From assembly GCF_003144535.1 (NCBI RefSeq), contig NZ_PHFJ01000008.1, positions 156,421-220,420 on the forward strand: a stretch of DNA of 64,000 bases. Direction: 5' to 3'. Origin of the DNA: Proteus penneri (lineage in GTDB: Bacteria; Pseudomonadota; Gammaproteobacteria; Enterobacterales; Enterobacteriaceae). The notes beneath the pieces are model-generated. The model searched no databases. It was not told where the DNA came from and worked only from the letters and a program-made list of their open reading frames with translations. This document shows positions 36,888-46,051 of the stretch, in pieces; the first letter of the stretch is position 1; every line of letters begins with the position of its first letter. A program made the translations under genes and the position numbers.

Positions 36888-37775
36888 TTATGCGGAATGA
36901 GTCTGTTTTAGTGCATTCAATGTTCGTAATTTTTGCTCTTTAACCATGTCAGGTTGAGCTTGGACTAATAGTGTATAAAGAAGATCTAATACAAAGAGTT
37001 GTGCTGTTTTTGTACCAATAGAGTCACCTTGCAGTTTCCCTTGTCGGTTACCATTAATTAAATGGTGATCAGCATACTCCATAATTTGTGAGCCTAAATT
37101 ATGCGTCAATGCAATCGTGCTGGCTCCTGCTTCTTTAGCCAATTTAAGTGCATGAACAGTTTCTGGAGAATTGCCTGAGTGGCTAATTCCAATCGCCACA
37201 TCACCAGGTTTTAATAATGAAGCTTGCATATACATAAAGTGATTATTTGTCACAGCATCAACACGATAACCAATTCGCATCAGTTTATTTTTTAAATCTT
37301 CTGCGGTAATTCCTGAAGAGCCAACACCACAAATAAAAATATAGTTTGCAGATAATAAAGCATTTACAGCACCTTGAACTTGCTTCATATCGAGCAGATT
37401 CAATGTCTCTGATAGTACGTTATTAATCGTTGCTTGAAGTTTTAAACCAATAGTATGGATATCGTCTTGATGGGTTACTTCTGCATCAAGAATAGGTGAC
37501 TCGTCATTATCAGAGGTCGCCATTTCAATCGCCAAATCCATTTTAAAATCTTGAAACCCTTTATAACCCAATGTACGGCAAAAGCGCACAACAGTCGCTT
37601 CACCCGCTTTTGTCGCTTGTGAAAGTTGAGCAATAGAGAGCTGAGTGACTTCTGTAGGATGGAACAGGATATAGTCTGCAATACGCTGTGATACTCGCGT
37701 TAGACTATTTTTCATTGCGCCTAGCGTATCAAGTATTTTACCCGGCTTTAATCGGGTCGTTGCCTGTTCTGTCAT
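36888..37775 (-). CDS. RpiR/MurR-family regulator, probable NanR of the sialic-acid genes
   Basis: The start at 37775 (MTEQATTRLKPG, 295 aa) has AAGGAT eight bases before it; the longer frame to 37805 has no such site. The N-terminal HTH_6 domain (LTRVSQRIADYILFHPTEVTQLSIAQLSQATKAGEATVVRFCRTLGYKGFQDFKMDLA) is followed by a SIS sugar-phosphate isomerase fold (about 115-265: FICGVGSSGITAEDLKNKLMRIG, AIGISHSGNSPETVHALKLAKEAGA). In Vibrio and Haemophilus a regulator of this class (NanR/SiaR) binds sialic-acid intermediates such as ManNAc-6-P or GlcN-6-P. Located among the nan genes and paired with two conserved operators, it is the natural candidate; E. coli instead uses a GntR-family NanR. Confidence 0.85.
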   Translation of the reverse strand: MTEQATTRLKPGKILDTLGAMKNSLTRVSQRIADYILFHPTEVTQLSIAQLSQATKAGEATVVRFCRTLGYKGFQDFKMDLAIEMATSDNDESPILDAEVTHQDDIHTIGLKLQATINNVLSETLNLLDMKQVQGAVNALLSANYIFICGVGSSGITAEDLKNKLMRIGYRVDAVTNNHFMYMQASLLKPGDVAIGISHSGNSPETVHALKLAKEAGASTIALTHNLGSQIMEYADHHLINGNRQGKLQGDSIGTKTAQLFVLDLLYTLLVQAQPDMVKEQKLRTLNALKQTHSA

Positions 37776-37882
37776 GGAGATTATCCTTGGTTGCAGAAGA
37801 TACACGGGAAAAAAATTCTGCCAACAAGAGTACCAATTCCAACAGGTTAAAAAAAGCCTTGCCCATACAATAATGTGATAAT

Positions 37883-37945
37883 AAAAAACGCTTTATTCCT
37901 TAATATCATCAGAATACAACTTACTGATACATCAGAAATAAAGCG
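37883..37945 (-). terminator. Terminator of the nanEK-siaT-nanQ operon
   Basis: CGCTTTATT (37889-37897) pairs with AATAAAGCG (37937-37945); the long intervening part holds a further CTGATGTATCAG-type hairpin. On the minus strand TTTTTTAT follows. Confidence 0.65.
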
Positions 37946-37965
37946 CTTAATAAAGACCGTAATTG

Positions 37966-38442
<477 letters not shown>

Positions 38443-38452
38443 TTATTCCCTA

Positions 38453-39943
38453 TTAGTTTCCTGATGTTTCGTTCTCATCTAATGAAATTTGTTTTGCTGA
38501 TGCGAAAAGCGGTGCTGTAACTGTGCCTGCAATAACAACAGACATTGCACCAATCACTCCATAGAAGAAGAAATTGAGATCACTGCCATAACGCGCGGCT
38601 AATACTGCAATAATACTGACAATGATCCCAACAATGGCACTACCTGCATTCGCGCGTTTAACAAAAATACCCAGCATAAACAAACCCGTCATGGGGCCAC
38701 CCATTAAACCAATCAGACTATTAAAGGCATCCCAAATTTCAGATTCATCAGATAAAACTAACCAGATTGCTGCCAAGCTACTGAAGACGCCAGCAACAAT
38801 AATGACTAACCTTGCGACTTTCATTTTTTGTTCGGCACTGCGCTCAGATTTACTTAAACGAGTGTAAATATCAGAGTTAAAACAACTTGAAATACTGTTT
38901 AAGCTACTCGAAATACTGGATTGAGCCGCAGCAAAAATAGCGGCAATAATTAATCCTGCAATACCAACGGGCATTTCAGTCACAATAAACAGAGGCAAAA
39001 TCCCTCCCGTATTAAAGCCTTCAGGTAAGAAATTAGGATTCTGTTTGTAATACACAAACAAGGCAGATCCAATAGCAAAGAAGAAGATAGGAATAATGGC
39101 AACTAATTTCGCATTCGTTATCAGTGTACGTTTTGTTTCTTCAATGGAATCTGTCACAATATAACGCTGCACCACATCCTGACTTGCAGTAAACTGTTGA
39201 ATATTAGCGAATAAAAAACCGATCATCAAAACAGGGATGGTGCTATCAGTCCAACTCCAACGAAATTGAGTCGTAGGAAAAAATTTATCGGCTTGTGATG
39301 TTGCAGTGAAAATTTCACTAATTCCGCCATCAACTTTAAAGCAGATCATAATAAAAATAAGAACTGCACCACCTGAAAGTAATAACCCTTGAATAACGTC
39401 TGTCCAAATAACCCCTTCAATTCCGCCCATCCATGTATAAATAATACAAAGCAAGCTAATCAGTACAATTAAGACAACAGGATCGATACCCATAAAAGGA
39501 CGTAAAGCCAGTACAGTTAAATAAGTAATAATGGCAATCCGACCAATATGGAATAACATAAATGAAAGGCTGGCAAATAAACGACTGCGTACATCAAAAC
39601 GTGCTTCTAAATATTCATAAGCCGAAGTGATTTTTAATTTTCTAAAGAAAGGAATATAAAAATAAAAAACTAAAGGCAAAATAGCGATAGCCAAGTATTG
39701 CCCGATAATAAAAGTCCAATCAGAGGTATAGGCTTTTGCTGGGATCGACATAAAAGTAATGGAACTTAAAGTCGTCGCAAAGACAGAAACTCCTGCCGCC
39801 CAACCTGGAACGCGACCTCCTCCACGAAAATAATCATCCGCTGTTTTTTGGCGTTTAGAGAAATAAACACCCACGAGTAACATTGCTGCCAAATAACCAA
39901 ACAGCACTGCATAGTTAATAAAACCAAAATCATGTAATTGCAT
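38453..39943 (-). CDS. siaT: Na+-coupled sialic-acid symporter, SSS family (SiaT)
   Basis: A 496-residue protein with about 13 LeuT-fold spans. Segments YLAAMLLVGVYFSKRQKTADDYFRGG, VSVFATTLSSITFMSIP (substrate and Na2 site), IEGVIWTDVIQGLLLSGGAVLI (Asp of the third sodium site), and AAIFAAAQSSISSSLNSISSCFNSDIYTRL (serine-rich Na2/Na3 ligands) closely match the P. mirabilis SiaT of known structure as I recall it, with scattered differences suggesting another Proteus species or strain. It carries Neu5Ac with sodium. It lies between nanK (51-base gap) and nanQ. E. coli uses the MFS protein NanT at this place. Confidence 0.93.
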   Translation of the reverse strand: MQLHDFGFINYAVLFGYLAAMLLVGVYFSKRQKTADDYFRGGGRVPGWAAGVSVFATTLSSITFMSIPAKAYTSDWTFIIGQYLAIAILPLVFYFYIPFFRKLKITSAYEYLEARFDVRSRLFASLSFMLFHIGRIAIITYLTVLALRPFMGIDPVVLIVLISLLCIIYTWMGGIEGVIWTDVIQGLLLSGGAVLIFIMICFKVDGGISEIFTATSQADKFFPTTQFRWSWTDSTIPVLMIGFLFANIQQFTASQDVVQRYIVTDSIEETKRTLITNAKLVAIIPIFFFAIGSALFVYYKQNPNFLPEGFNTGGILPLFIVTEMPVGIAGLIIAAIFAAAQSSISSSLNSISSCFNSDIYTRLSKSERSAEQKMKVARLVIIVAGVFSSLAAIWLVLSDESEIWDAFNSLIGLMGGPMTGLFMLGIFVKRANAGSAIVGIIVSIIAVLAARYGSDLNFFFYGVIGAMSVVIAGTVTAPLFASAKQISLDENETSGN

Positions 39944-39994
39944 TTTTTAGTCCTGCCATATGTAGGGTAAAAGGTAAGTTTTACGACAGTTTTT

Positions 39995-40864
39995 TTATTG
40001 CTCTCTAGCCCAAAGGACAGCGCCCCAGAGCCCGGCATCATGATGATAGTGAGCCGATAATATCGGCACTTGTAATGCAACTGGTTGCTTTATCTGGGCA
40101 GCTTGAACGAGTTCGATATATCCCTTAGCTAGCCCGACACTTCCCCCAAGAACAACACAATCAGCATCCGTTGTTGCTTTAATATCGGTCACCAAATTTG
40201 CAATGGTGTTTGCTGAACGTTCAATAATTGATTTTGCTTGTGAGTTTCCCTGATGAAAGGCAGCAAAAATCGCTTTTGCATCTTTTCCAGCAAGTTCCTC
40301 TGTCGCTTGCGACGCAATTGCACGGCCAGAAGCAATTGCTTCAACACAACCATAGCGACCGCAACCACAAAGTGGACCATGAGGATCAGCAAGCGTGTGA
40401 CCTAAATGGCCTGCAATACCTCTTTTTCCTGTAAAGAGTTGTCCTTGTTGAATTACGCCACCACCCACACCTGTGGATACAGTGATAAATGCCATATCAG
40501 AAATAGTTTCACGACGATGATCATACTCAGCCCATGTAGCTGCTTGAGCATCGTTGAGTAGCCAACAAGGCAATCCTGTGAGTTCAAAGAGTGTTTCTTT
40601 TAAAGGAAAATCTTTTAGCCCACCTAAATTATCAGGATTTAATGCGGTCAAAATGCCATTACAAATAATTCCTGTTGATGCAACAGCAACACTATCTGCA
40701 TAGCTTTTTAGTGGTGTAGTAATAGCAACTAAGGCTTCATAAAGTTGCGTTGGTGATGCACTTGCTGGTGTGGCTATCTGAGCATGTTGTGTCAGTTCGT
40801 TATCTCGACTAATTAGTGCTGCCGAGATTTTTGTTCCTCCAATATCAATGGCTAATGTATTCAT
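39995..40864 (-). CDS. nanK: N-acetylmannosamine kinase
   Basis: A 289-aa ROK-family sugar kinase. N-terminal [16 protein letters not shown] is the phosphate-1 loop, [14 protein letters not shown] the substrate Asp region, and [32 protein letters not shown] the ROK zinc motif (H-x...-CxCGxxGCxE). It phosphorylates ManNAc to ManNAc-6-P. It overlaps nanE by four bases and is followed by siaT. Confidence 0.92.
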   Translation of the reverse strand: MNTLAIDIGGTKISAALISRDNELTQHAQIATPASASPTQLYEALVAITTPLKSYADSVAVASTGIICNGILTALNPDNLGGLKDFPLKETLFELTGLPCWLLNDAQAATWAEYDHRRETISDMAFITVSTGVGGGVIQQGQLFTGKRGIAGHLGHTLADPHGPLCGCGRYGCVEAIASGRAIASQATEELAGKDAKAIFAAFHQGNSQAKSIIERSANTIANLVTDIKATTDADCVVLGGSVGLAKGYIELVQAAQIKQPVALQVPILSAHYHHDAGLWGAVLWAREQ

Positions 40865-41559
40865 TTATCTAACTCCTGCTGCCACTTTAATGCCTGAGTA
40901 AACCAATCACAGACATGCTCAAGACGCGTTAATGCAGAACCTACTGTGACAGCCCAAGCACCAGCTTGCATTCCTCTTGCGGCTATCATTGGTGTGTTAT
41001 AACGCCCTTCAGCAATCACTCGACATCCTTTTTCAGCCAATGCGGTAACCAGCTGCAAATCAGGTAATTTCGGTATTTCGCCACCGGTATAACCCGACAT
41101 CGTTGAACCAATAAATTCAGTGCCTAACTCTTGGCAATACATGCCTTCATCAAAAGTGGCACAATCTGCCATCGCTAATTTTCCTAGGCGATGAATATGG
41201 GCTAGTAGCGTTTTCACTGGCACAGGACGTACACGATCAGTACCATCAAAAGCAATAATATCGGCACCCGCTTTAGCCAAGTCATCAACATCACTAAGCC
41301 ACGGAGTGATCCTCACAGGGCTATCAGGTAAATCTCGCTTCACAATGCCAATAATCGGCACATCAATAAGAGGACGAGTTGCTCTTAAATTATCAATTCC
41401 CTCAATACGCACAGCAATTGCTCCTGCATTTACCGCTGCTTGAGCCATTGCAGCAACAATTTCTGGCTTATCCATTGGGCTATTATCAACAGGCTGGCAA
41501 GACACAATTAGTCCACCTTTTTGTTGAATATCTTTAGTCATCTTTTCAATTAGCGCCAT
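40861..41559 (-). CDS. nanE: N-acetylmannosamine-6-phosphate 2-epimerase
   Basis: A 232-residue TIM barrel. [42 protein letters not shown] is the NanE N-terminus; PIIGIVKRD contains the catalytic lysine, ADIIAFDGT and [10 protein letters not shown] are phosphate/sugar-binding stretches. It converts ManNAc-6-P to GlcNAc-6-P, which feeds into the nag pathway (not in window). It is the first gene of the nanE-nanK-siaT-nanQ operon, preceded by a probable NanR operator. Confidence 0.93.
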   Translation of the reverse strand: MALIEKMTKDIQQKGGLIVSCQPVDNSPMDKPEIVAAMAQAAVNAGAIAVRIEGIDNLRATRPLIDVPIIGIVKRDLPDSPVRITPWLSDVDDLAKAGADIIAFDGTDRVRPVPVKTLLAHIHRLGKLAMADCATFDEGMYCQELGTEFIGSTMSGYTGGEIPKLPDLQLVTALAEKGCRVIAEGRYNTPMIAARGMQAGAWAVTVGSALTRLEHVCDWFTQALKWQQELDK

Positions 41560-41591
41560 TTTGAACTCACTGTTCTCTTTTTTTGAAATGT

Positions 41592-41620
41592 AACTCCAAA
41601 TTATAGTATTTTACGGAGTT
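41592..41620 (-). promoter_or_regulatory. Probable NanR operator upstream of nanE
   Basis: AACTCC (41592-41597) and GGAGTT (41615-41620) form an inverted repeat with a 17-base spacer. On the minus strand the spacer holds TATAAT, so binding would cover the -10 element. The same design recurs before nanM. Confidence 0.75.
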
Positions 41621-41706
41621 TAATTTCTCAATCAAAAAAACAGTAAATTGTGAAGAAGATCAAACAATAACCAAAATCACACAACTCACTGATAAATAAA
41701 TAGAAT

Positions 41707-41736
41707 AAAAAACAGAATGATGTTTACACCACTCTG
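41707..41736 (-). terminator. Terminator of the nanM-nanC operon
   Basis: On the minus strand CAGAGTGGTGT and ACATCATTCTG pair with two G:U pairs, and six T follow (A6 at 41707-41712 on the plus strand). It lies 25 bases past the nanC stop. Confidence 0.7.
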
Positions 41737-41760
41737 CTTTTTTATTCCGTTTTACTTAAA

Positions 41761-42456
41761 TTAAAAATGGAATTGCAACCCAACTCGATAACGAGTCTGA
41801 CGATCATCGCTGAGAGGGCTTACAGCCATATTGCCAACTTCAATATAAGGTGTGAAAGTACTGTTGATTTGATAAGAGAGAGCGACGTTATGCTCATAAT
41901 TGCGTTTTTTATTATCATATTTTATAGCGTCGCTATACATTTGAGTATAATCATATTCCACTTTAAATTTGTTATATTTATAACCGATAAAACCATCAAG
42001 GCGATTTGTTTTTTCATCATCAACACCTTGTTTTGTTTTACGGGCATAATCAAAACGATAACGTCCTGCAATATATAAACCATTATCAAAGTTATATTGT
42101 GCTTTTAAATAGGGTTTATATATAGAAGTATCTGTTACAGTTTCAAAAATAAGGCCAGGCTGCAATGTAATATGGTTATTTAGTTTATAGTTATAACTTA
42201 ATCCCATTTCAATCGCATTATTAACAACATCACTAAATAGTTTATCTTTTTCACCATCAACACCACCCGATTTAACGCTAGCATCAATATAAAAACCAAC
42301 GCCATTTGAAAAAGAGTGAATAAATGCAACTCTATCTTTATTAATTCGAGTAGAGTCTGCATATTCATGACGAAAGTCCAACGTAGTCGCATATAATTGA
42401 GATGATATTAATAAAGTACAGCATGACAATAAAAGTTTTTTCTTTTTATTTAGCAT
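41761..42456 (-). CDS. nanC: Outer-membrane sialic-acid porin, KdgM/NanC family
   Basis: The start at 42456 (MLNKKKKLLLSCCTLLISSQLYA) gives a clean signal peptide and has GGAT nine bases before; the longer frame reaching 42495 would put a non-signal segment first. The mature protein of about 209 residues begins TTLDFRHEYADSTRINKDRVAFIHSFSNGVGFYIDASV, the KdgM-family start, followed by alternating strands for a 12-stranded narrow barrel and a terminal RYRVGLQFHF ending in Phe. E. coli NanC lets Neu5Ac cross the outer membrane. It is 81 bases after nanM. Confidence 0.88.
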   Translation of the reverse strand: MLNKKKKLLLSCCTLLISSQLYATTLDFRHEYADSTRINKDRVAFIHSFSNGVGFYIDASVKSGGVDGEKDKLFSDVVNNAIEMGLSYNYKLNNHITLQPGLIFETVTDTSIYKPYLKAQYNFDNGLYIAGRYRFDYARKTKQGVDDEKTNRLDGFIGYKYNKFKVEYDYTQMYSDAIKYDNKKRNYEHNVALSYQINSTFTPYIEVGNMAVSPLSDDRQTRYRVGLQFHF

Positions 42457-42537
42457 AATATTTATCCAAAAGGTGAGATCCCCTGAATTAAACAAGGAGA
42501 TCTTTATAATTTATTTTAATTTATATGTAGGAAGAGA

Positions 42538-43695
42538 TTATTCAATAATTAATTTTTTATCTTTCATCGTTAAAGTAATAACTGAATTAACAGCTTCACC
42601 TTTATTTGTTTCACCTCCAATTAAATAAAGTGAATTATTATGTGAGATAGTGACACCATAACCAAGAGGAAGAGGTAATTCACCAATGACTTTCCATTGA
42701 TTATTAATAAAACCATAAATTTCTTTATGCCATGTCTTTTCTAATCCTTGATGCGCAAAATAATGTTGCTGTGCATATTTTTCCTGTGCGCCCGGAAAAT
42801 TAGCCCCACCAGCAACAAGTAAAGTATGCATACTATAACCTGTAAACGCACCAGCTAAGCCATCTTGCCGTTGATTAGATATAGGGGCGGGTAGTTTCTG
42901 AGCAACAGAATCCCATTGTAATTGATTATTTTTTAATGTGGCAGTTTGTACTTCACTGGTACGTAATCCAGGTTTTATTTCACCATTGATTAAAGTGATT
43001 TTATTGCCATCATAAGCTAATGCAGAACCTGCTGTTCCATTAAATGGTATAACACCTAATAATCGCCATTGATTATTTTCAGCATTATATTCCATTACAT
43101 TTCGATTAAAAAAATAGCCCTCTACTGGCTTATTAAAATAATCACTAATGACTTTTTTATTTTCAATTTCATTCGATTTAGTTCGATTTAAATCCACGAA
43201 ATAACCGTCAAATATTTGTTGATTAACACCACCAAGAATAATGGCTTGATCATTGTTAATGTTAATCCCTGTGTGCCCCACTAATCCATAAGGCGCTCGT
43301 GTATTGACCTTTTCCCATTTATTTTCTTTTGGTAAATAGCGATAAACATCCGTAAGCGCACTAATTGTTACGCTATTTTCATTTTCTTTACCTGCTCCAC
43401 CAAAAATATAAATATCGTTATTTAACTCTAGTGCAATAGCTTGCTCTCTTTGTGTTCCAGGAAAGTCTGCCATTTTTTCCCATTGTTTTATCGAATTATT
43501 GAGATCAAGCTTGTACCATGATTTCCCCGCTGTACCTAAACCAGCATAAATAACATTTTCGCTGATTGTTCCAGCCCCACTTTTAAATGTTACGGGTAAA
43601 TTAGGGAGTTTTTCTGCAAAACTAGCAGACGTGAATATTGTCGTCACTAGCATTACAGAAAGACAGGAGTAAGATATTTTCTTTATTCTGTTCAT
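42538..43695 (-). CDS. nanM: N-acetylneuraminate epimerase (mutarotase), Kelch-type
   Basis: A 385-aa protein with a signal peptide (MNRIKKISYSCLSVMLVTTIFTSASFA) and six Kelch-like blades, e.g. NVIYAGLGTAGKSWYKLDL, NDIYIFGGAGKENENSV, QAIILGGVNQQIFDGYF, and NSLYLIGGETNKGEAVNSV. NanM works in the periplasm, turning the alpha anomer released by sialidases into the beta form. It heads a two-gene unit with nanC and is preceded by a NanR-type operator. E. coli order nanC-nanM is reversed here. Confidence 0.92.
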   Translation of the reverse strand: MNRIKKISYSCLSVMLVTTIFTSASFAEKLPNLPVTFKSGAGTISENVIYAGLGTAGKSWYKLDLNNSIKQWEKMADFPGTQREQAIALELNNDIYIFGGAGKENENSVTISALTDVYRYLPKENKWEKVNTRAPYGLVGHTGININNDQAIILGGVNQQIFDGYFVDLNRTKSNEIENKKVISDYFNKPVEGYFFNRNVMEYNAENNQWRLLGVIPFNGTAGSALAYDGNKITLINGEIKPGLRTSEVQTATLKNNQLQWDSVAQKLPAPISNQRQDGLAGAFTGYSMHTLLVAGGANFPGAQEKYAQQHYFAHQGLEKTWHKEIYGFINNQWKVIGELPLPLGYGVTISHNNSLYLIGGETNKGEAVNSVITLTMKDKKLIIE

Positions 43696-43752
43696 ACTTA
43701 TTAGCTCTTATTATTGTCATCAAGTAGGGTATTTTTCTTGTATCTTAAATAT

Positions 43753-43781
43753 CACTCCAATATATAATTATTTTCGGAGTT
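43753..43781 (-). promoter_or_regulatory. Probable NanR operator upstream of nanM
   Basis: CACTCC (43753-43758) and GGAGTT (43776-43781) are separated by 17 bases, as before nanE, with an AT-rich spacer containing a TATATATT -10-like element on the minus strand. The flanks also match (TTTAACTCCG on the minus strand; TTAAACTCCG at nanE). Confidence 0.75.
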
Positions 43782-44024
43782 AAACTTCAAATCGATCTTT
43801 TCTGAATTGTGAAGGCGATCAAAATGTCTATTTTTTAATCTCATATTTTTACAGCTTTCTTTAAACTAAATTTAGGAATAAAAATCTGACAATGAAATGA
43901 AAAATAGTCACAACAAATTATTATTGAGATTTTATGCAGAATATAATTTTACTTCTTTTGCAGTAAAAAAATTTTATGACACAGGTAAAAATGGAGTTTT
44001 ATTTCAAGTGCCTTTTTAATCGAT

Positions 44025-44240
44025 TTAATGCTTATTTTTACCTTGTGTGTTAATTAAAAAACGAGTTATGTAACATGATGGAGTGGTGAGTTGATCACCT
44101 GAATATAAATAAGGTGTACCCATATCTTCAATATCAGTACAAGGCCATTGAATATGCGCTAAACCTGCCAATTTTTCATAAGTGACACCAAAAATAGCGG
44201 ACATATTCCATAACTTATTACGACCTTCAACTATTGGCAT
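44025..44240 (-). pseudogene. Fragment of a molybdopterin oxidoreductase (formate dehydrogenase-like)
   Basis: A 71-codon frame reads MSAIFGVTYEKLAGLAHIQWPC, then GTPYLYSGDQLTTPS. The run 'G-V/I-T-Y-E-x-L-x-x-x-x-IQWPC' followed by 'GTPYL' and 'F/L-TTPSG' is a hallmark of FdhF/NapA-type catalytic subunits just before their C-terminal cofactor-binding domain. No cofactor domain follows and the frame ends soon after, so this is a piece of a decayed gene, not a working protein. The flanks (43780-44024 and 44241-44390) show no further recognisable parts. Confidence 0.5.
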
Positions 44241-44393
44241 CAGAAAAACATTTAGAAATAAAAATTAACACTGAATTCTAATAAAATTTCTTTCTTTAGT
44301 TTGAATTTATGATATAAATAATAAATACGCATTTTGAAAAACAATATTTCATATTGCATTGCGATCATATCCATTTCAATAAAGAGCAAAAAG

Positions 44394-44450
44394 ATGAACA
44401 TGAACACCGATAACCGACTTTTAGGCCTAAACCTACTACTCCTTCGTTAG
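44394..44450 (+). CDS. Leucine-rich leader peptide of the SNF transporter attenuator
   Basis: A short frame encodes MNMNTDNRLLGLNLLLLR (18 aa) with seven leucines in the last ten residues, three of them from the rare codon CTA. A weak AAGAG-type site lies nine bases before the ATG. The TAG stop overlaps segment A (GGTGGC, 44450-44455) of a three-segment attenuator. This is the design of amino-acid-responsive leaders (leuL, ivbL, hisL): ribosome position reports charged tRNA-Leu. It is 197 bases upstream of a Na+-dependent transporter. Confidence 0.7.
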   Translation: MNMNTDNRLLGLNLLLLR

Positions 44451-44503
44451 GTGGCCAAGCACGTTCATTTTTTTGCAAAAGCCACCAGTAAGGTGGCTTT
44501 TTT
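44450..44503 (+). promoter_or_regulatory. Transcription attenuator: antiterminator/terminator pair
   Basis: Segment A, GGTGGC (44450-44455), can pair with segment B, GCCACC (44481-44486), which can instead pair with segment C, GGTGGC (44492-44497). B:C extends to AAAAGCCACC/GGTGGCTTTT and is followed by T6, a strong terminator. A ribosome stalled on the leucine codons leaves A free and favours A:B (read-through); one that reaches the stop codon covers A and lets B:C form. Confidence 0.75.
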
Positions 44504-44647
44504 GTCTGTAGCCTTCTGGTGGAGCTGTTTTTAGGGGAGTTCTATGATGTATAGTTTCACCACAAGGATTAAAAGTTGCAGTCACTTACCAACAACCTAT
44601 TGTTTGGCAATCACCTCCATAACACACATGATTAAACAGGGGGAAAA

Positions 44648-45965
44648 ATGAGCCAACAATGGACATCACGAATCGGCCATATCTTAGCAGCCGCAGGCTC
44701 TGCAATCGGTATTGGCGCAATCTGGAAGTTTTCTTATGTTGCCGCCAGTAATGGGGGAGGCGCATTCTTAATCGTCTTCTTATTATTCAGTTTTATTATC
44801 GGGCTTGCGGTATTACTGGCTGAGAATATCTTAGGTAGCAGCACTCACGCTGAAGCCGTTAATGCCTTTAAGAAAATGATGGGACGCAATTGGGTCATCA
44901 TTGGCGTTATTGGTGTATTCAGTTCATGGTGTATTTATAGCTTCTATAGTGTTGTCGGTGGTTGGACAATTGGCTATACCGTTATGGCGGCAACAGGTCA
45001 GTTGAATATTACAGATAGCGCTGAATTAACTGGTATTTTTACCCACTTTATTAGTGATCCTTTATGGCCTATTTTGGCTCACCTTGCCTTTGCTGGATTA
45101 ACCTGTTTTGTGGTTTTAGCTGGTGTACAACGTGGATTAGAAAAAGCCGTCAAAATCATGATGCCAATGTTATTTATCATTATGATTTTATTGATTATTG
45201 TTGGTATCAGCTTACCCGGTTCATCTGAAGGCTTAAAATTATTTTTATACCCTGATTTTAGCAAGTTAACCCCTCAAGGCGTATTAGATGCGTTAGGGTT
45301 AGCCTTCTTTTCACTGTCTATCGGTTTAGGTATTCACATCACTTATAGTGCTTATTTAGCGGATAACAAAGGTATCGCTAATTCCAGCATGTGGGTGGTT
45401 ATTTTGTCCTGTATGGTGTGCGTACTTGCTGGATTAATGATTTTTCCTGCTTTATCTGCCGCAGGTTTAGAACCTAATGCTGGCCCTGGCTTAACCTTTA
45501 TGACGATGCCGGTTTATTTTGCTCACTTACCCGGTGGCAATATATTAGCTGTGACGTTCTTTATCCTGTTATTAATGGCGGCATTAACCTCTGCAATTTC
45601 ATTACTTGAGCATATCGTCGCTTATGTGCAGATGCGTTTTCAGTGGACTCGTCGTCGTGCAGGGTTAGTGGTTACCGCCTCTATTATGTTGATGGGTATT
45701 CCAGTTTCATTATCTTTCGGACCGATGAGTGATGTGACACTGGGGGGGGAAAACAGTCTTTGATTTGTTGGATTACCTGACTTCTAATATTTTGATGCCA
45801 CTGTTTGGTATTGCAATGTGTTTAATCTTTGGTTGGTCACGTAGAGCGAATGCATTTATTCCTGAAAATATCACGGGATTAAAACGTCAAAGCTTATTAT
45901 TGGTGTGGCGTTATATTGGTCCAATCTGTATCGGTATTATTTTAGTTCATGGTTTAATTGGCTAA
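44648..45965 (+). pseudogene. Neurotransmitter:sodium symporter (SNF) family amino-acid transporter, frameshifted in a G8 tract
   Basis: The frame from 44648 (GGGGGAAAA before it) encodes WTSRIGHILAAAGSAIGIGAIWKFSYVAASNGGGAFLIVF, the hallmark first two spans of bacterial SNF carriers (TnaT, MhsT, LeuT), and continues through about ten spans. At a run of eight G (45742-45749) the frame turns into ENSL-stop. Seven G would give DVTLGGKTVFDLLDYLTSNILMPLFGIAMCLIFGW and two more spans up to the stop at 45965, for about 438 aa. The visible tail frame 45765-45965 carries this missing end. The leader peptide suggests leucine, or branched-chain amino acids, as substrate (inference). Confidence 0.8.
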
Positions 45966-45977
45966 CTATCAACGAAA

Positions 45978-46003
45978 AAGAGCTACTCAAATGAGTAGCT
46001 CTT
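45978..46003. terminator. Terminator between the SNF gene and the lyase gene
   Basis: AAGAGCTACTC (45978-45988) and GAGTAGCTCTT (45993-46003) form an 11-bp stem with a four-base loop. The T tract is best on the minus strand (TTTTTC), favouring termination of the lyase operon, with use by the SNF gene also possible. Confidence 0.75.
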
Positions 46004-46051
46004 GACTTAACTGATAATGATTTTTTATGGATACTTGATAGTTTTTACTAT

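Noticed and set aside
44334..44370. Possible promoter TTGAAA with a -10 element before the leader peptide
   Set aside because: No -10 match at acceptable spacing could be seen; I did not list it as a feature.
45765..45965. Separate 66-aa gene downstream of the SNF transporter
   Set aside because: It is the C-terminal end of the same transporter separated by a single-base frameshift, not an independent gene.
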